DNA from: Stomatobaculum longum
Lineage (GTDB): Bacteria > Bacillota > Clostridia > Lachnospirales > Lachnospiraceae
NCBI GenBank assembly: GCA_000242235.1
Contig: JH590864.1
Span: 1-64,000, forward strand
Length of the DNA: 64,000 nt
Direction: 5' to 3'
Below, one piece after another: positions 1 through 11,791 of this stretch. Both the position numbers and the translations under genes were made by a program. The notes beneath the pieces were generated by a model that was not told where the DNA came from, did no database searches, and saw only the letters and a program-made list of their open reading frames with translations. The first letter of the stretch is position 1; each line of letters begins with the position of its first letter.

Positions 1-159
1 TTTTGCACCTTGAAAATCGCATACAGAATGAATATTCAATTTTAGAATATCTAGACATCCGAGGTGATACGATGAAAGTCGTATCCAAGATATAAACGTA
101 TGCTCTGTGAAAGCAGAGCGACCAACCCGCATGTTCTTGCGCTAGAGAACATGTAAGAG
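1..159 (+). other. 16S-23S internal transcribed spacer, 3' part
   Basis: This is the stretch directly upstream of the 23S start, so it is the tail of the rRNA spacer; the 16S gene lies outside the window. It encodes no tRNA. Two hairpins are visible: GATACG...CGTATC at about 67-88, and CATGTTCT...AGAACATG at 130-153. The second sits just before the mature 23S 5' end, where a processing stem is expected. Confidence 0.75.
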
Positions 160-3049
<2,890 letters not shown>

Positions 3050-3120
3050 AAAGGGTTTGGGAAGAGATGAATAGATGATTGAAGAGATCATTCTGTGTGT
3101 GGTTTTCAGGGTGTGAACAT

Positions 3121-3193
3121 GCGATAGTGGCGTAGTTGGTAACGCGCGACCTTGCCAAGGTCGAGACCGCGGGTTCGAGTCCCGTCTATCGCT
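3121..3193 (+). tRNA. tRNA-Gly (anticodon GCC)
   Basis: A complete cloverleaf can be folded. The acceptor arms GCGATAG and CTATCGC pair, with discriminator T at 3193. The anticodon stem CGACC/GGTCG encloses the loop TTGCCAA, giving anticodon GCC at 3154-3156. The T arm carries TTCGAGT. CCA is not encoded. It lies about 70 bp after the 23S end, where a 5S gene would be expected, and is followed at once by a terminator, so it appears to be the last gene of the rRNA operon. Confidence 0.95.
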
Positions 3194-3201
3194 CTCAAGA
3201 G

Positions 3202-3238
3202 AAGAGTGTTCTGCGAAAGCAGAGCGCTCTTTTTTTTG
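3202..3238 (+). terminator. Rho-independent terminator of the rRNA/tRNA-Gly operon
   Basis: An 11-bp stem (GAGTGTTCTGC with GCAGAGCGCTC, two G-U pairs) closed by a GAAA tetraloop is followed by eight T residues. It lies nine bases after the tRNA. Confidence 0.9.
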
Positions 3239-3265
3239 CATTGAAATGAATTGCATAAAAATACG

Positions 3266-3294
3266 TTGACTAGCATAAAGAAAAGTGATAAGTT
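3266..3294 (+). promoter_or_regulatory. Possible promoter of the opp operon
   Basis: TTGACT at 3266 resembles a -35 box and is followed after 17 bp by TAAGTT, a weak -10. It is the best candidate between the rRNA terminator and oppA, but the -10 matches the consensus at only three positions. Confidence 0.35.
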
Positions 3295-3394
3295 ATCTGG
3301 CAAGAGATGTTTACCGAGATAAAGCGGTGAAGTGACAGAGCATAGAATATATATTTTGTGCGGACATCTCAGGCAGAACAGAAGGAGGGAATGT

Positions 3395-5095
3395 ATGATG
3401 AAGAAACGATGGAAACAAGCTGTTTCGTTGCTGCTGGTCTCTGCTATGACAGTTGGGCTGGCTGCCTGTGGTGCTTCCTCCAAGGACGGAGCTGCGTCCG
3501 CAGGGGCGACAACAACAGCAGCAAACGGGGGCTCAGCTTCCGGGACGTCCGACCTGAATGTCATGTTGGAGACGCCTGTGGAGGCGCTGGATCCACAGCA
3601 GGCAGTCGATGGAACGTCTTTTGAGGTGATCGCGGATTATACCGATGGTCTCTACCAGATGGATAAAGATGGAGAGGCAGTTCCGGCGCTCGCAGCCGAC
3701 ACACAGATTTCTGAAGATGGTCTGAGCTATACGTTCAAAATCAGGGATGACGCAAAGTGGAGCAATGGAGATCCGGTTACGGCGCAGGATTTTGTCTTTG
3801 CGTGGCAGAGAGCTGTTGATCCAAAGGTTGCATCAGAGTATGCATATATGCTCAGTGATGTCGGTCAGATTAAAAATGCAGCCGAGATCATTGCCGGGAA
3901 AAAAGACAAGAGCGAACTCGGCGTGACAGCAGTAGATGACAAAACTCTCAAGGTAGAACTGAATGTTCAAGTTCCCTATTTCCTGGGACTTATGTATTTC
4001 CCAACATTTTATCCGGTCAACCAGAAGTTTTTCGAGTCCTGCGGCGATACCTTTGCTACAAGTCCGGAGACAACCCTGTCGAACGGAGCGTTTATTCTTG
4101 ACAGCTATGAACCTGCTGCGACAACCTTGCATCTCAAAAAGAATCCGGATTACTATGATGCTAAACGGGTTAAACTCACTGGCATCAATTACCAGGTGAT
4201 TCAGGATTCTCAGCAGGCGCTGATGAGTTATCAGACAGGCGCTGTTGACACTACGCTTGTGAACGGCGAGCAGGTTGATCAGGTGAAGGACGACCCAACG
4301 TTCCATGCGATTGCGGCAGGCTATCTCTGGTATGTGGTGCCGAATATCAGCAAGGTCAAGGAGCTCAGCAATCTGAATGTTCGTCTTGCAATGACCATGG
4401 CAATCAATCGCGAGAGTATTACGACCGGTGTTTTGAAAGACGGTTCGATTCCAACTTATACAGCGGTTCCAATCGACTTCGCGACAGGACCGGATGGCTC
4501 TGACTTTGCCGGGGACCAGAAGAAGTTTGAGAATGTCTGCAAGTTTGACGCAACTGCAGCTGCGGACTATTGGAAGAAGGGGCTTGGAGAGCTCGGCGTC
4601 AGCAGCATCAGCCTCAATATGATAGTGGACGCTGACGATGCGCCGCAGAAAGTCGCACAGGTTTTGAAGGAACAGTGGGAGACCACCCTTCCGGGACTCA
4701 CAGTCAACCTTGTTGTGGAACCAAAGAAGCAGAGAGTTCAAGATATGCAGGATGGCAACTTTGAAGTTGCACTCACAAGGTGGGGGCCTGACTATGCGGA
4801 TCCGATGACCTACCTTGGCATGTGGGGCACGGGTAATTCCAATAACTACGGCGAGTGGAGCAATGCGGACTATGATGCGATACTGGCGGCATGCACAACA
4901 GGCGATCTGGCAATGGACGCAGCAGGTCGCTGGGCAAAACTGCTTGATGGGGAGAAGATTGTCATGGACAATGCGGTTATTTTTCCGCTGTACACACAGT
5001 CCAATGCACAGATGATTTCTTCCAAAGTAACAGGTATCGACTATCATCCGGTCGCTCTGAACCGTGTTTACAAAGACACTGTAAAATCTAATTAA
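3395..5095 (+). CDS. oppA: Oligopeptide ABC transporter, substrate-binding lipoprotein (OppA type)
   Basis: This is a 566-residue extracellular peptide-binding protein of the SBP_bac_5 family. It captures peptides outside the cell and hands them to the OppBC channel. The start at 3395 (or 3398) was chosen because AAGGAGGG lies 5-8 bases upstream and because a classic lipoprotein signal follows: MMKKRWKQ, a hydrophobic core, and the lipobox LAAC with Cys25 as the lipid anchor. A Ser/Ala/Thr-rich linker follows. The mature part shows family landmarks such as 'YTFKIRDDAKWSNGDPVTA'. It heads a five-gene opp cluster, but a terminator-like hairpin separates it from oppB, which would allow more binding protein than permease. 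The peptide specificity cannot be read. Confidence 0.93.
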   Translation: MMKKRWKQAVSLLLVSAMTVGLAACGASSKDGAASAGATTTAANGGSASGTSDLNVMLETPVEALDPQQAVDGTSFEVIADYTDGLYQMDKDGEAVPALAADTQISEDGLSYTFKIRDDAKWSNGDPVTAQDFVFAWQRAVDPKVASEYAYMLSDVGQIKNAAEIIAGKKDKSELGVTAVDDKTLKVELNVQVPYFLGLMYFPTFYPVNQKFFESCGDTFATSPETTLSNGAFILDSYEPAATTLHLKKNPDYYDAKRVKLTGINYQVIQDSQQALMSYQTGAVDTTLVNGEQVDQVKDDPTFHAIAAGYLWYVVPNISKVKELSNLNVRLAMTMAINRESITTGVLKDGSIPTYTAVPIDFATGPDGSDFAGDQKKFENVCKFDATAAADYWKKGLGELGVSSISLNMIVDADDAPQKVAQVLKEQWETTLPGLTVNLVVEPKKQRVQDMQDGNFEVALTRWGPDYADPMTYLGMWGTGNSNNYGEWSNADYDAILAACTTGDLAMDAAGRWAKLLDGEKIVMDNAVIFPLYTQSNAQMISSKVTGIDYHPVALNRVYKDTVKSN

Positions 5096-5108
5096 TCCTC
5101 ACAGTGCG

Positions 5109-5146
5109 AAGAGGCCGCGTCATGTATGTGGCGCGGCTTCTTTTTC
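5109..5146 (+). terminator. Intercistronic hairpin between oppA and oppB
   Basis: An 11-bp GC-rich stem (core GCCGCG/CGCGGC, 5109-5119 with 5132-5142) runs into a short T tract. Because oppBCDF follow closely with no clear new promoter, it probably acts as a partial terminator or 3'-stabilising hairpin that makes oppA mRNA more abundant. Confidence 0.75.
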
Positions 5147-5170
5147 AATTTCTGAAAGCAGGCAATTACA

Positions 5171-6106
5171 TTGAAAAAATATGTTCTCAAACGAGTTCTG
5201 ACTGCTGTTTTCACGCTGTTGGTCATTCTGCTGGTTCTGTTCATTTTGATGCAGCTCATGCCAGGTTCACCCTTCAACGATGAAAAGCTGAATGCTGAAC
5301 AGAGAGCTCTGTTATATGCGAAGTATGGCTTGGATCAGCCCGTGGTCCTTCAATTTTTCAGGTACGTATTAAATATGCTCCGCGGGGACTTTGGCGTCAG
5401 TTATAACATCTCCAAAAACACGCCGATCGCACAGTTGATTGCACAGCGTCTTCCCATTTCGATTGGAATCGGCGGCATGGCAGTCGCAATCGGGGCGCTG
5501 GTTGGTTTGCTGCTCGGATTGGTTGCAGCGTTGAACCGAGATACTATCTGGGATTCTCTCGCGACGGTTATTTCGGTCATTGGCGTCTCAGTTCCCTCTT
5601 ATGTGTTTGCACTGGCACTTAGTTTTCAGTTCGGGTTTAAGCTTCACTGGTTTCCGATGCTGTACAGCACGAAGGAAGCACTGAATGCAAGCGTATTGCC
5701 GAGTATCGCACTCTCGATGTTTACATTGGCTTCGATCGCGCGATTTACACGATCGGAAATGGTAGAAGTTCTTGACAGCGAGTATATGCTTCTCGCGGAA
5801 TCGAAAGGGCTGTCCGGAAGAGCACTGCTGTTCCGGCACGCACTTCGCAACGCCCTGATTCCGATCATTACGGTTCTGGCGCCTCTGATTGTCGATTTGA
5901 TGACCGGTTCTCTCGTCGTCGAGAAAATTTTTGCGATTCCCGGCGTCGGTTCACTGCTTGTCAACGCAATCCAGAGCAATGACTACAATGTCGTGATTTC
6001 TCTGAGCTTCATCTACTCGGCGATGTATATCGCAATTATGCTTGCTGTCGATATTCTCTACGGCATCATTGATCCGAGAATCAGGTTGGCAAAGGAGGGA
6101 GGCTGA
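5171..6106 (+). CDS. oppB: Oligopeptide ABC transporter permease (OppB type)
   Basis: This is a 311-residue inner-membrane permease with the usual plan: one N-terminal helix, an extracytoplasmic loop containing 'GLDQPVVLQFFRYVLNMLRG', then five further helices. The cytoplasmic EAA loop that docks the ATPases is visible as 'EYMLLAESKGLSGRALLFRHALRNALIP'. The start is TTG at 5171 (MKKYVLKRVL), and the upstream Shine-Dalgarno is weak. It pairs with OppC to form the channel. Confidence 0.92.
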   Translation: MKKYVLKRVLTAVFTLLVILLVLFILMQLMPGSPFNDEKLNAEQRALLYAKYGLDQPVVLQFFRYVLNMLRGDFGVSYNISKNTPIAQLIAQRLPISIGIGGMAVAIGALVGLLLGLVAALNRDTIWDSLATVISVIGVSVPSYVFALALSFQFGFKLHWFPMLYSTKEALNASVLPSIALSMFTLASIARFTRSEMVEVLDSEYMLLAESKGLSGRALLFRHALRNALIPIITVLAPLIVDLMTGSLVVEKIFAIPGVGSLLVNAIQSNDYNVVISLSFIYSAMYIAIMLAVDILYGIIDPRIRLAKEGG

Positions 6107-6107
6107 G

Positions 6108-7166
6108 ATGAGCGAAACAGCAGTGAAAACGGATGCTGCGGCATATGTTCCCACAGCAAAAGACTTTTGCTTAAAAAACAATACGAAAGAGCTTGCCATC
6201 GACACAAATTTTGCCGCGCAGAGTTTTTGGAAAGAGGCGTTCATCCGCTTTGTCCGGAAGAAAAGCGCAATGGTTGGGCTGATTCTGATTGCTCTGATCG
6301 TGGTGCTGGCGGCCGTCGGCCCGAAAATGAATGCGTACTCTTACAGTGCGCAGAACATTGCGCAGAAAAACTTTGCACCCCGTGTTCCCGGACTCGAGCA
6401 GTTTGGAATTCTGGATGGCAGTGAGACCATTTTGACGACGAGCGGATCTAAGAAAGTAAACAGTTATCGGGAGAAAAAACTTGATAACGTCTATTACTGG
6501 TTCGGGTCGGATAATTTCGGGCGGGACCTCTGGACCAGAACCTGGTCCGGCGCACGCGTGTCTCTGATGATTGCGATTGCGGCAGCAGTGATTGATATGC
6601 TCATCGGCATGAGTTACGGTTTGATCTCCGGATATTTTGGGGGCAAAGTCGATATCATCATGCAGCGCATTCTGGAAATCTCAAACGGAATTCCGCGGCT
6701 TGTGATCGTAACGCTTCTTCTGTTGATATTGAAGCCGGGGATGTTGACCATTATCTTTGCGCTGATGCTGACAGAGTGGATCGGTATGAGTCGTATTGCG
6801 CGGGCAGAGATGCTGAAATTAAAGGAACAGGAATTTGTACTTGCCTCCCGGACACTCGGGGCAGGTCCTTTCTTCATCATTTTCAAGGAAATTCTGCCCA
6901 ATATCATTGGTCCGATTATCACACAGGTCATGTTTTCCATTCCCACGGCCATCTTCACAGAGGCTTTTCTTTCTTTTGTGGGACTGGGAATTCCGGTTCC
7001 GGAGTGTTCGTTGGGCTCTCTGATCAGTGATGGCTTCAACTCTTTCACGACGCACTCGTTCCAGATTCTTCCGCCGATCACCGTCATGGCGCTTTTGATG
7101 CTGAGTTTCAATCTGGTCGGCGATGGGTTGCGCGAGGCGCTGGATCCGAAGTTGAAGGAGATGTAA
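6108..7166 (+). CDS. oppC: Oligopeptide ABC transporter permease (OppC type)
   Basis: This is a 352-residue permease. An N-terminal OppC_N segment of about 60 residues precedes the first transmembrane helix ('VGLILIALIVVLAAVGP'). A long extracytoplasmic part contains 'YWFGSDNFGRDLWTRTWSG', typical of DppC/OppC. The EAA loop is 'EFVLASRTLGAGPFFIIFKE'. The start at 6108 is set by the very strong AAAGGAGGGAGG a few bases upstream and lies one base after the oppB stop, so the two are translationally coupled. Confidence 0.92.
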   Translation: MSETAVKTDAAAYVPTAKDFCLKNNTKELAIDTNFAAQSFWKEAFIRFVRKKSAMVGLILIALIVVLAAVGPKMNAYSYSAQNIAQKNFAPRVPGLEQFGILDGSETILTTSGSKKVNSYREKKLDNVYYWFGSDNFGRDLWTRTWSGARVSLMIAIAAAVIDMLIGMSYGLISGYFGGKVDIIMQRILEISNGIPRLVIVTLLLLILKPGMLTIIFALMLTEWIGMSRIARAEMLKLKEQEFVLASRTLGAGPFFIIFKEILPNIIGPIITQVMFSIPTAIFTEAFLSFVGLGIPVPECSLGSLISDGFNSFTTHSFQILPPITVMALLMLSFNLVGDGLREALDPKLKEM

Positions 7167-7181
7167 GAGGGAGGTAAGTCC

Positions 7182-8270
7182 ATGAGCGAAGAAAAAATAC
7201 TTGATATCCGCGATCTCGACATAACATTTCAGACGACGGCGGGTGCCGTGCATGCAATCCGCGATGTCAACATTGATCTCTACAGAGGGGAGACGGTCGC
7301 CATTGTCGGCGAGTCGGGATCCGGAAAGTCTGTTACAATGCGCGCGGCAATGGGCATACTCGCGAAAAATGCAGTGATCAATCACGGAAACATAGAGTTC
7401 CGCTATTGTCACGACGACGGCACGGCAGAGAAAGTGGATATTCTCACGAAAGACAAGAAATGGATTCGACGGCATATCAATGGCAAGCGGATTGCAATGA
7501 TTTTCCAGGATCCGATGACATCGCTGGACCCCACAATGCAAATCGGCAGACAGATTATGGAGGGAATGATCTGGCACTATCATACGCCGAAGAAGGAGGC
7601 CTACCGGAAGGCTGTTCAACTGTTGGATGAGGTTGGAATTGAGAATGCCGAGAAGTGCATGAAGGCATATCCGCATCAGCTCTCCGGCGGCATGAGGCAG
7701 CGGGTTGTCATTGCGATTGCGCTCGCCTGTAACCCCGATCTTCTGATTTGCGATGAGCCCACGACGGCACTTGACGTCACGATTCAGGCGAAGATTATAG
7801 AGCTGATCCGCAGAGTTCAAAAAGAGAGAGGACTCTCTGTTGTTTACATCACCCACGACTTGGGCGTTGTCGCAAAAGTTGCGGACTATGTGAATGTCAT
7901 GTACGCCGGGAAAATTGTCGAGAAGGGCAAGAGCAACGAAATTTTCTACGATCCGAGACATCCTTACACATGGGGGCTGCTCTCCGCGATGCCGGATCTC
8001 GACACAGATGATGACAGATTGTGTACGATTCCCGGCTCTCCGCCAAATCTGCTGCATGAGAAGGCGGGAGATGCGTTTGCACCGAGAAATGTGTACGCGC
8101 TCGCGATTGATGATAAACTCGATCCGCCCATGTTTCAAATTACCGACAGCCATTGTGCGGCGACCTGGCTTCTCGATCCGAGGGCACCGCGGGTGGAGAT
8201 GCCGACAGAGCTAAAACGAAAAATTGAGCGGATGAAGAAGGAGGCGGAACAGTATGGCGGCGAATTATAA
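7182..8270 (+). CDS. oppD: Oligopeptide ABC transporter ATP-binding protein (OppD type)
   Basis: This 362-residue ATPase of the peptide/nickel family powers OppBC. The Walker A motif is GESGSGKS, the Q-loop segment is '[13 protein letters not shown]', the ABC signature is LSGGMRQR, and Walker B is [12 protein letters not shown] followed by a switch histidine in 'ITHD'. The C-terminal oligopeptide-transporter extension contains 'IPGSPPNLL', the expected position for this subfamily. The start is preceded by GAGGGAGG. Its end overlaps oppF by 17 bases. Confidence 0.94.
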   Translation: MSEEKILDIRDLDITFQTTAGAVHAIRDVNIDLYRGETVAIVGESGSGKSVTMRAAMGILAKNAVINHGNIEFRYCHDDGTAEKVDILTKDKKWIRRHINGKRIAMIFQDPMTSLDPTMQIGRQIMEGMIWHYHTPKKEAYRKAVQLLDEVGIENAEKCMKAYPHQLSGGMRQRVVIAIALACNPDLLICDEPTTALDVTIQAKIIELIRRVQKERGLSVVYITHDLGVVAKVADYVNVMYAGKIVEKGKSNEIFYDPRHPYTWGLLSAMPDLDTDDDRLCTIPGSPPNLLHEKAGDAFAPRNVYALAIDDKLDPPMFQITDSHCAATWLLDPRAPRVEMPTELKRKIERMKKEAEQYGGEL

Positions 8271-9231
8271 TGCAGAGCCTCTTCTCGAAGTGAACGGACT
8301 CAAGCAGTATTTTCAGGTCAGCAGAACATATGCGGTCAGAGCGGTGGATGATGTCAGCTTTAAGATTTGGCCCGGCGAGACTTACAGTCTGGTCGGCGAA
8401 TCCGGTTCGGGAAAGTCGACAATCGGCAGAGCAGTCATTCGCCTCTATAACCCGACGGCCGGAACGGTTCAATTCAACGGCATGGATATCTCCGGGAAGA
8501 TGAGTCGTCAGACCGAGAAAAACCTCCGCAGGCAGATGCAGATGATCTTTCAGGATCCGATGGCGTCGTTGAATCCGAGAAAGACGATAGGGGATATTAT
8601 AGGCGAAGGGCTCGACATCCACCACAGCTGTCAAAATGCCGGGGAAAGAGAGGCGCGCATTAAGGCCATGCTCCGGAAAGTCGGTCTGGATCCGGAGCAC
8701 CACTCGCGCTATCCGCATCAGTTTTCCGGCGGACAGAGGCAGCGCGTCGGCATTGCGCGGGCGCTCATGATGAATCCGAAACTCATTATTGCGGACGAGT
8801 GCATTTCTGCGCTGGATGTCTCAATTCAGGCGCAGGTTGTAAATCTCATGAAGGATATTCAAGAGGAGACGGGGACGGCGTATCTCTTCATCGCGCACGA
8901 TCTCGCGATGGTCAAATATATCTCCGATCGAATCGGTGTCCTGCATCTCGGGCATTTGTTGGAGACCGGATCCAAGGATGAAATCTTCTCACGCCCGATT
9001 CATCCATACACGAGAAGTCTTCTGTCTGCCATTCCTGTGCCGAATCCGATTGTGGAAAAACAGAGGATTGCTGAAATTTACGACTATAAGACTTCCGGCA
9101 TCGACTACAACAAGGGGACGAACCATCTTGTCGAGGGCACACACTATGTGCGGTGCACGGATCAGGAGTTTGAAAAATGGGTCGGTGCTGCTTCCCACAC
9201 TCGCCTTTTTGGCACAAATCAGCTATACTGA
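8254..9231 (+). CDS. oppF: Oligopeptide ABC transporter ATP-binding protein (OppF type)
   Basis: This is the second ATPase of the heterodimeric motor, 325 residues. It has Walker [11 protein letters not shown]-loop 'MIFQDPMASLNPR', signature FSGGQRQR, Walker B LIIADECISALD and the switch histidine in 'IAHD'. The Walker B region reads ADECIS where most OppF read CDEPIS; the catalytic Glu is kept. The ATG lies inside the 3' end of oppD and is preceded by AAGGAGG, so translation is coupled. It is the last gene of the opp operon. Confidence 0.93.
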   Translation: MAANYNAEPLLEVNGLKQYFQVSRTYAVRAVDDVSFKIWPGETYSLVGESGSGKSTIGRAVIRLYNPTAGTVQFNGMDISGKMSRQTEKNLRRQMQMIFQDPMASLNPRKTIGDIIGEGLDIHHSCQNAGEREARIKAMLRKVGLDPEHHSRYPHQFSGGQRQRVGIARALMMNPKLIIADECISALDVSIQAQVVNLMKDIQEETGTAYLFIAHDLAMVKYISDRIGVLHLGHLLETGSKDEIFSRPIHPYTRSLLSAIPVPNPIVEKQRIAEIYDYKTSGIDYNKGTNHLVEGTHYVRCTDQEFEKWVGAASHTRLFGTNQLY

Positions 9232-9269
9232 GACAAATGTGTCAGGAGATGAAGGAGTAAGGGAAGCAG

Positions 9270-10142
9270 ATGCAATACGAAGGTGATGTCTACCGCCCGC
9301 CGAGCGAGGCGCGCAGTTTAATTATTCAGGTAACCATAGGATGTTCGCACAACAAGTGCACTTTCTGCCACATGTACACGGACAAGCAGTTCCGCGTGCG
9401 AAAGCGGGAGGAGATTCTTGCCGACCTCGACGAGTGCCGGGATACCTACGGTCCCTATGTGCAGCGCGTTTTCTTCGCGGACGGCGATGCGCTGGTCGTG
9501 AAAACCGAGCTCCTCTTGGAACTCTTACACTATGTGAAGAAAAACTTCCCCTATGCCGAGCGCATTACCTCCTACGGCACGGCGAAGGATGTGCTGCGAA
9601 AGTCGGAGGAAGAGCTGGTAGCGCTTCGGAAAGCCGGACTCGCGATGATTTACCTCGGCGCGGAGTCGGGGGACGATGAAGTACTCGTGCACATTCAAAA
9701 AGGCGAGACGGCGGAGGAGATTATCGCGGCAGGGCAGAAGTTAAAGCGCTGCGGCATTCAGACCTCGGTGACCTTAATTTCCGGCCTCGGCGGCAGCGCG
9801 GGCATGGAGGCGCACGCCGTGAAGTCTGCGGAGCTCATCAACGCAATGAACCCGGAGTACGCTTCGATTCTGACCCTGCACCTCTCGCCGGAGTCGCCGA
9901 TGGCGAAGGAGATACAGCGGGGCGAGATGGAGCTCTTAAAGCCGGATCAGATCATGGATGAGACGGAGCTCTTCTTAACGCATATCGACTCGCCGGGAAC
10001 CGTGTTCCGCACGAACCACGCCTCGAACTATCTGGCGCTCGCGGGTACCTTTAATCAGGATCTGCCGCGCCTCCTCCGCGAAGTGCGAGAGGCGCGCGAG
10101 CACAGCCGCTACCGCATGGAGAGCTGGCGCAGAAGGCTCTGA
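9270..10142 (+). CDS. Radical SAM protein of unknown substrate
   Basis: This 290-residue protein has a radical SAM TIM-barrel core. The cluster-binding cysteines are Cys25, Cys30 and Cys33 in GCSHNKCTFC, so the spacing is CX4CX2C rather than the textbook CX3CX2C. Family features follow: 'FFADGDALV' on strand 2, 'YLGAESGDDEVL' (the GAESG region resembles the SAM-contact strand of Elp3/YhcC-like enzymes) and 'TVFRTNHASNYL' near the end. It starts 38 bp after oppF and ends in its own terminator. No partner gene indicates the substrate. A degraded partial copy lies just downstream. Confidence 0.85.
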   Translation: MQYEGDVYRPPSEARSLIIQVTIGCSHNKCTFCHMYTDKQFRVRKREEILADLDECRDTYGPYVQRVFFADGDALVVKTELLLELLHYVKKNFPYAERITSYGTAKDVLRKSEEELVALRKAGLAMIYLGAESGDDEVLVHIQKGETAEEIIAAGQKLKRCGIQTSVTLISGLGGSAGMEAHAVKSAELINAMNPEYASILTLHLSPESPMAKEIQRGEMELLKPDQIMDETELFLTHIDSPGTVFRTNHASNYLALAGTFNQDLPRLLREVREAREHSRYRMESWRRRL

Positions 10143-10176
10143 GCAAGTGTCAGGCGTACGGAAACTTGCTTTTTTC
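10142..10176 (+). terminator. Terminator after the radical SAM gene
   Basis: A 7-bp stem AGCAAGT/ACTTGCT is followed by six T residues. It overlaps the last base of the stop codon. Confidence 0.8.
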
Positions 10177-10261
10177 TTTGCCATAGCTTCTTTGAAAGGG
10201 TACAGTTTCAGGAAAACGCTATAAAATTTGCCTGCTTTGTTTGCGTACGGATATTCACGGC

Positions 10262-10392
10262 AGCAGTCGATGTCAGCGCGGGTATGGAGGCGCACGCTTC
10301 GATTCTACCCCTGCATTTCTCACCCGAGTCGCCGATGGTCAGGGAGATACAGCGGGGCGAGACGGAACGCTTAAAGCCGAATTAGATTACGG
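10262..10392 (+). pseudogene. Decayed partial duplicate of the radical SAM gene 3' region
   Basis: These about 130 bases align by eye with 9792-9952 of the radical SAM gene. They share blocks such as 'atggaggcgcacgc', 'gagatacagcggggcgaga' and 'cttaaagccg'. The copy has point changes and lacks 45 bases present in the gene between 'gcacgc' and 'ttcgattct'; the missing segment is bounded by the direct repeat ACGC. The copy ends at an in-frame TAG soon after 'gccgaat'. It has no start and cannot encode the enzyme. The rest of the 10143-10509 gap holds only the two terminators. Confidence 0.8.
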
Positions 10393-10400
10393 AAGCAAAA

Positions 10401-10436
10401 AAGAGAGAAACCGCAGCAGAAAGCGGTTTCTCTCTT
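10401..10436 (-). terminator. Terminator of the LysR-family gene (bidirectional)
   Basis: A perfect 14-bp stem (AAGAGAGAAACCGC with its complement) with an 8-base loop has T runs on both strands. It serves the minus-strand regulator gene ending at 10510 and can also stop plus-strand read-through. Confidence 0.85.
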
Positions 10437-10509
10437 TTCATGTATCAAAGTAGCGAAAGGATGCGACAGCGGCAAAAAGCGAACGGTACGGAGAACCGCA
10501 CAGGACGCC

Positions 10510-11466
10510 TCACTGTGCAGCTGCCTCGGCCTCATCCGAGAGCGCACCGTAGCGCGACTTGAGCTCTGCGATAAACTCGTCCTCGATGTCGGTCGGGCGC
10601 TTACTCTCTTTCGTGAGAATGCCAAAGCGCAGATGCTCGTTGGTCGCACGGAGCGGAATATTCACGACATTGTAGTGCATGCCCTCGTCGGGATATTTCG
10701 GAATGCCTATCGTGTAAAAATTGGAGCGCGCAAGGAGCCTAATCTGCTCCATGCGATCGTTGACATAGGCGATTTTTGCGGAGTCATTGAGATCCACAAT
10801 GCCGTTCTCGGTCGCAATGTGGTAAAAAAAGTTCTCGTACTGCCCGATGTAGCGCACAAAGCCGTAGTTTAAGAGGTCGCGAATATCCAGTTCCCGGACC
10901 TCCTTGCCGCGGAGCAGCTCGTGATTCATCGAGAGAAATACATAGGGCTTAAAGCGGGCAATGCTCTGAAAGCGAAGCCGCTTGTTTTCAAAGTTCCGGA
11001 GCATGCTCTCGCTCTCGGAGACGGAGAAGTGTAAGACCCCGATTTCCGAATAGCCGCTGGCCACATCATCCACGACATCCATCGCATCAGTCTCCCGGAG
11101 GCGAAGAAACAGGCTCTCTTGGTCCTGGTGGCGGCAGACAACCTCATTGAAGCAGACCGCCGTGTGGGAGAAGCGGGTCATCGAGACCACGAGACGACTG
11201 CCCTGCTGGTGCGTCTGGTTGATGAAGCGGTCGAGGCTGTCCATCTCGTCGAGAATCACCTGACAATGTGAGAGAAAACTCTCGCCGTTTCTGGTGAGCC
11301 GCACGCCCTGGTTGGTGCGCTGAAAGAGGTCAAAGCCGACTTCCTCTTCGATGCTCTTAATGATATGCGAGAGCTGGGGCTGGGAGATATACATGGCTTT
11401 CGCAGCCTGATTGATGGAACCGTAACGCGCGACACCGACAAAGTATTTCAAATTTTTAGTATCCAA
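10510..11466 (-). CDS. LysR-family transcriptional regulator
   Basis: This is a 318-residue DNA-binding regulator. The N-terminal winged helix-turn-helix is clear: 'NLKYFVGVARYGSINQAAK' then 'YISQPQLSHIIKSIEEEVG' and 'LFQRTNQGVRLTRNGESFL'. A ligand-sensing domain follows, related to periplasmic binding proteins. The gene is monocistronic, with its own terminator. No divergent target gene is adjacent; the nearest neighbours are the radical SAM gene and tRNA-Leu, so neither regulon nor ligand can be inferred. Confidence 0.9.
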   Translation of the reverse strand: MDTKNLKYFVGVARYGSINQAAKAMYISQPQLSHIIKSIEEEVGFDLFQRTNQGVRLTRNGESFLSHCQVILDEMDSLDRFINQTHQQGSRLVVSMTRFSHTAVCFNEVVCRHQDQESLFLRLRETDAMDVVDDVASGYSEIGVLHFSVSESESMLRNFENKRLRFQSIARFKPYVFLSMNHELLRGKEVRELDIRDLLNYGFVRYIGQYENFFYHIATENGIVDLNDSAKIAYVNDRMEQIRLLARSNFYTIGIPKYPDEGMHYNVVNIPLRATNEHLRFGILTKESKRPTDIEDEFIAELKSRYGALSDEAEAAAQ

Positions 11467-11554
11467 GCAAGCCTCCGAACTGTCTTTGCGGCGGCAGCGC
11501 CGCCCTTATGCTGTTTCTATCATAACATAAAACCTGCCTTGTCCCAAAGGTCAA

Positions 11555-11583
11555 TTGACAGTTCCGCAGGGCTTGCGTAAAAT
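11555..11583 (+). promoter_or_regulatory. Promoter of tRNA-Leu
   Basis: A perfect -35 TTGACA (11555-11560), a 17-bp spacer and -10 TAAAAT (11578-11583) end 11 bases before the tRNA 5' end. Confidence 0.85.
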
Positions 11584-11594
11584 AGCAAGAGTCG

Positions 11595-11674
<80 letters not shown>

Positions 11675-11691
11675 GCAGGAGTCCTGTCACA

Positions 11692-11729
11692 AAAGCGGTT
11701 CACACGAGAGCGGTGTGAGCCGCTTTTTG
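11692..11729 (+). terminator. Terminator of tRNA-Leu
   Basis: The stem GCGGTTCACAC/GTGTGAGCCGC (one G-U pair) is followed by five T residues. Confidence 0.85.
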
Positions 11730-11736
11730 TCATAGT

Positions 11737-11765
11737 GGGACAGGAGCCGGGGGGCATGGTACAAT
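11737..11765 (+). promoter_or_regulatory. Promoter of the lipoprotein pair
   Basis: An extended -10 (TGG then TACAAT at 11760-11765) has a weak -35 GGGACA 17 bp upstream. It lies about 25 bases before the first small lipoprotein gene. Confidence 0.55.
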
Positions 11766-11791
11766 AGAGAAAAAGCGGGGGAGGTATGCGG

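Noticed and set aside
3833-5047. A 404-codon minus-strand ORF opposite oppA
   Set aside because: It is the antisense of a clear oppA gene; long antisense frames are common in this codon usage.
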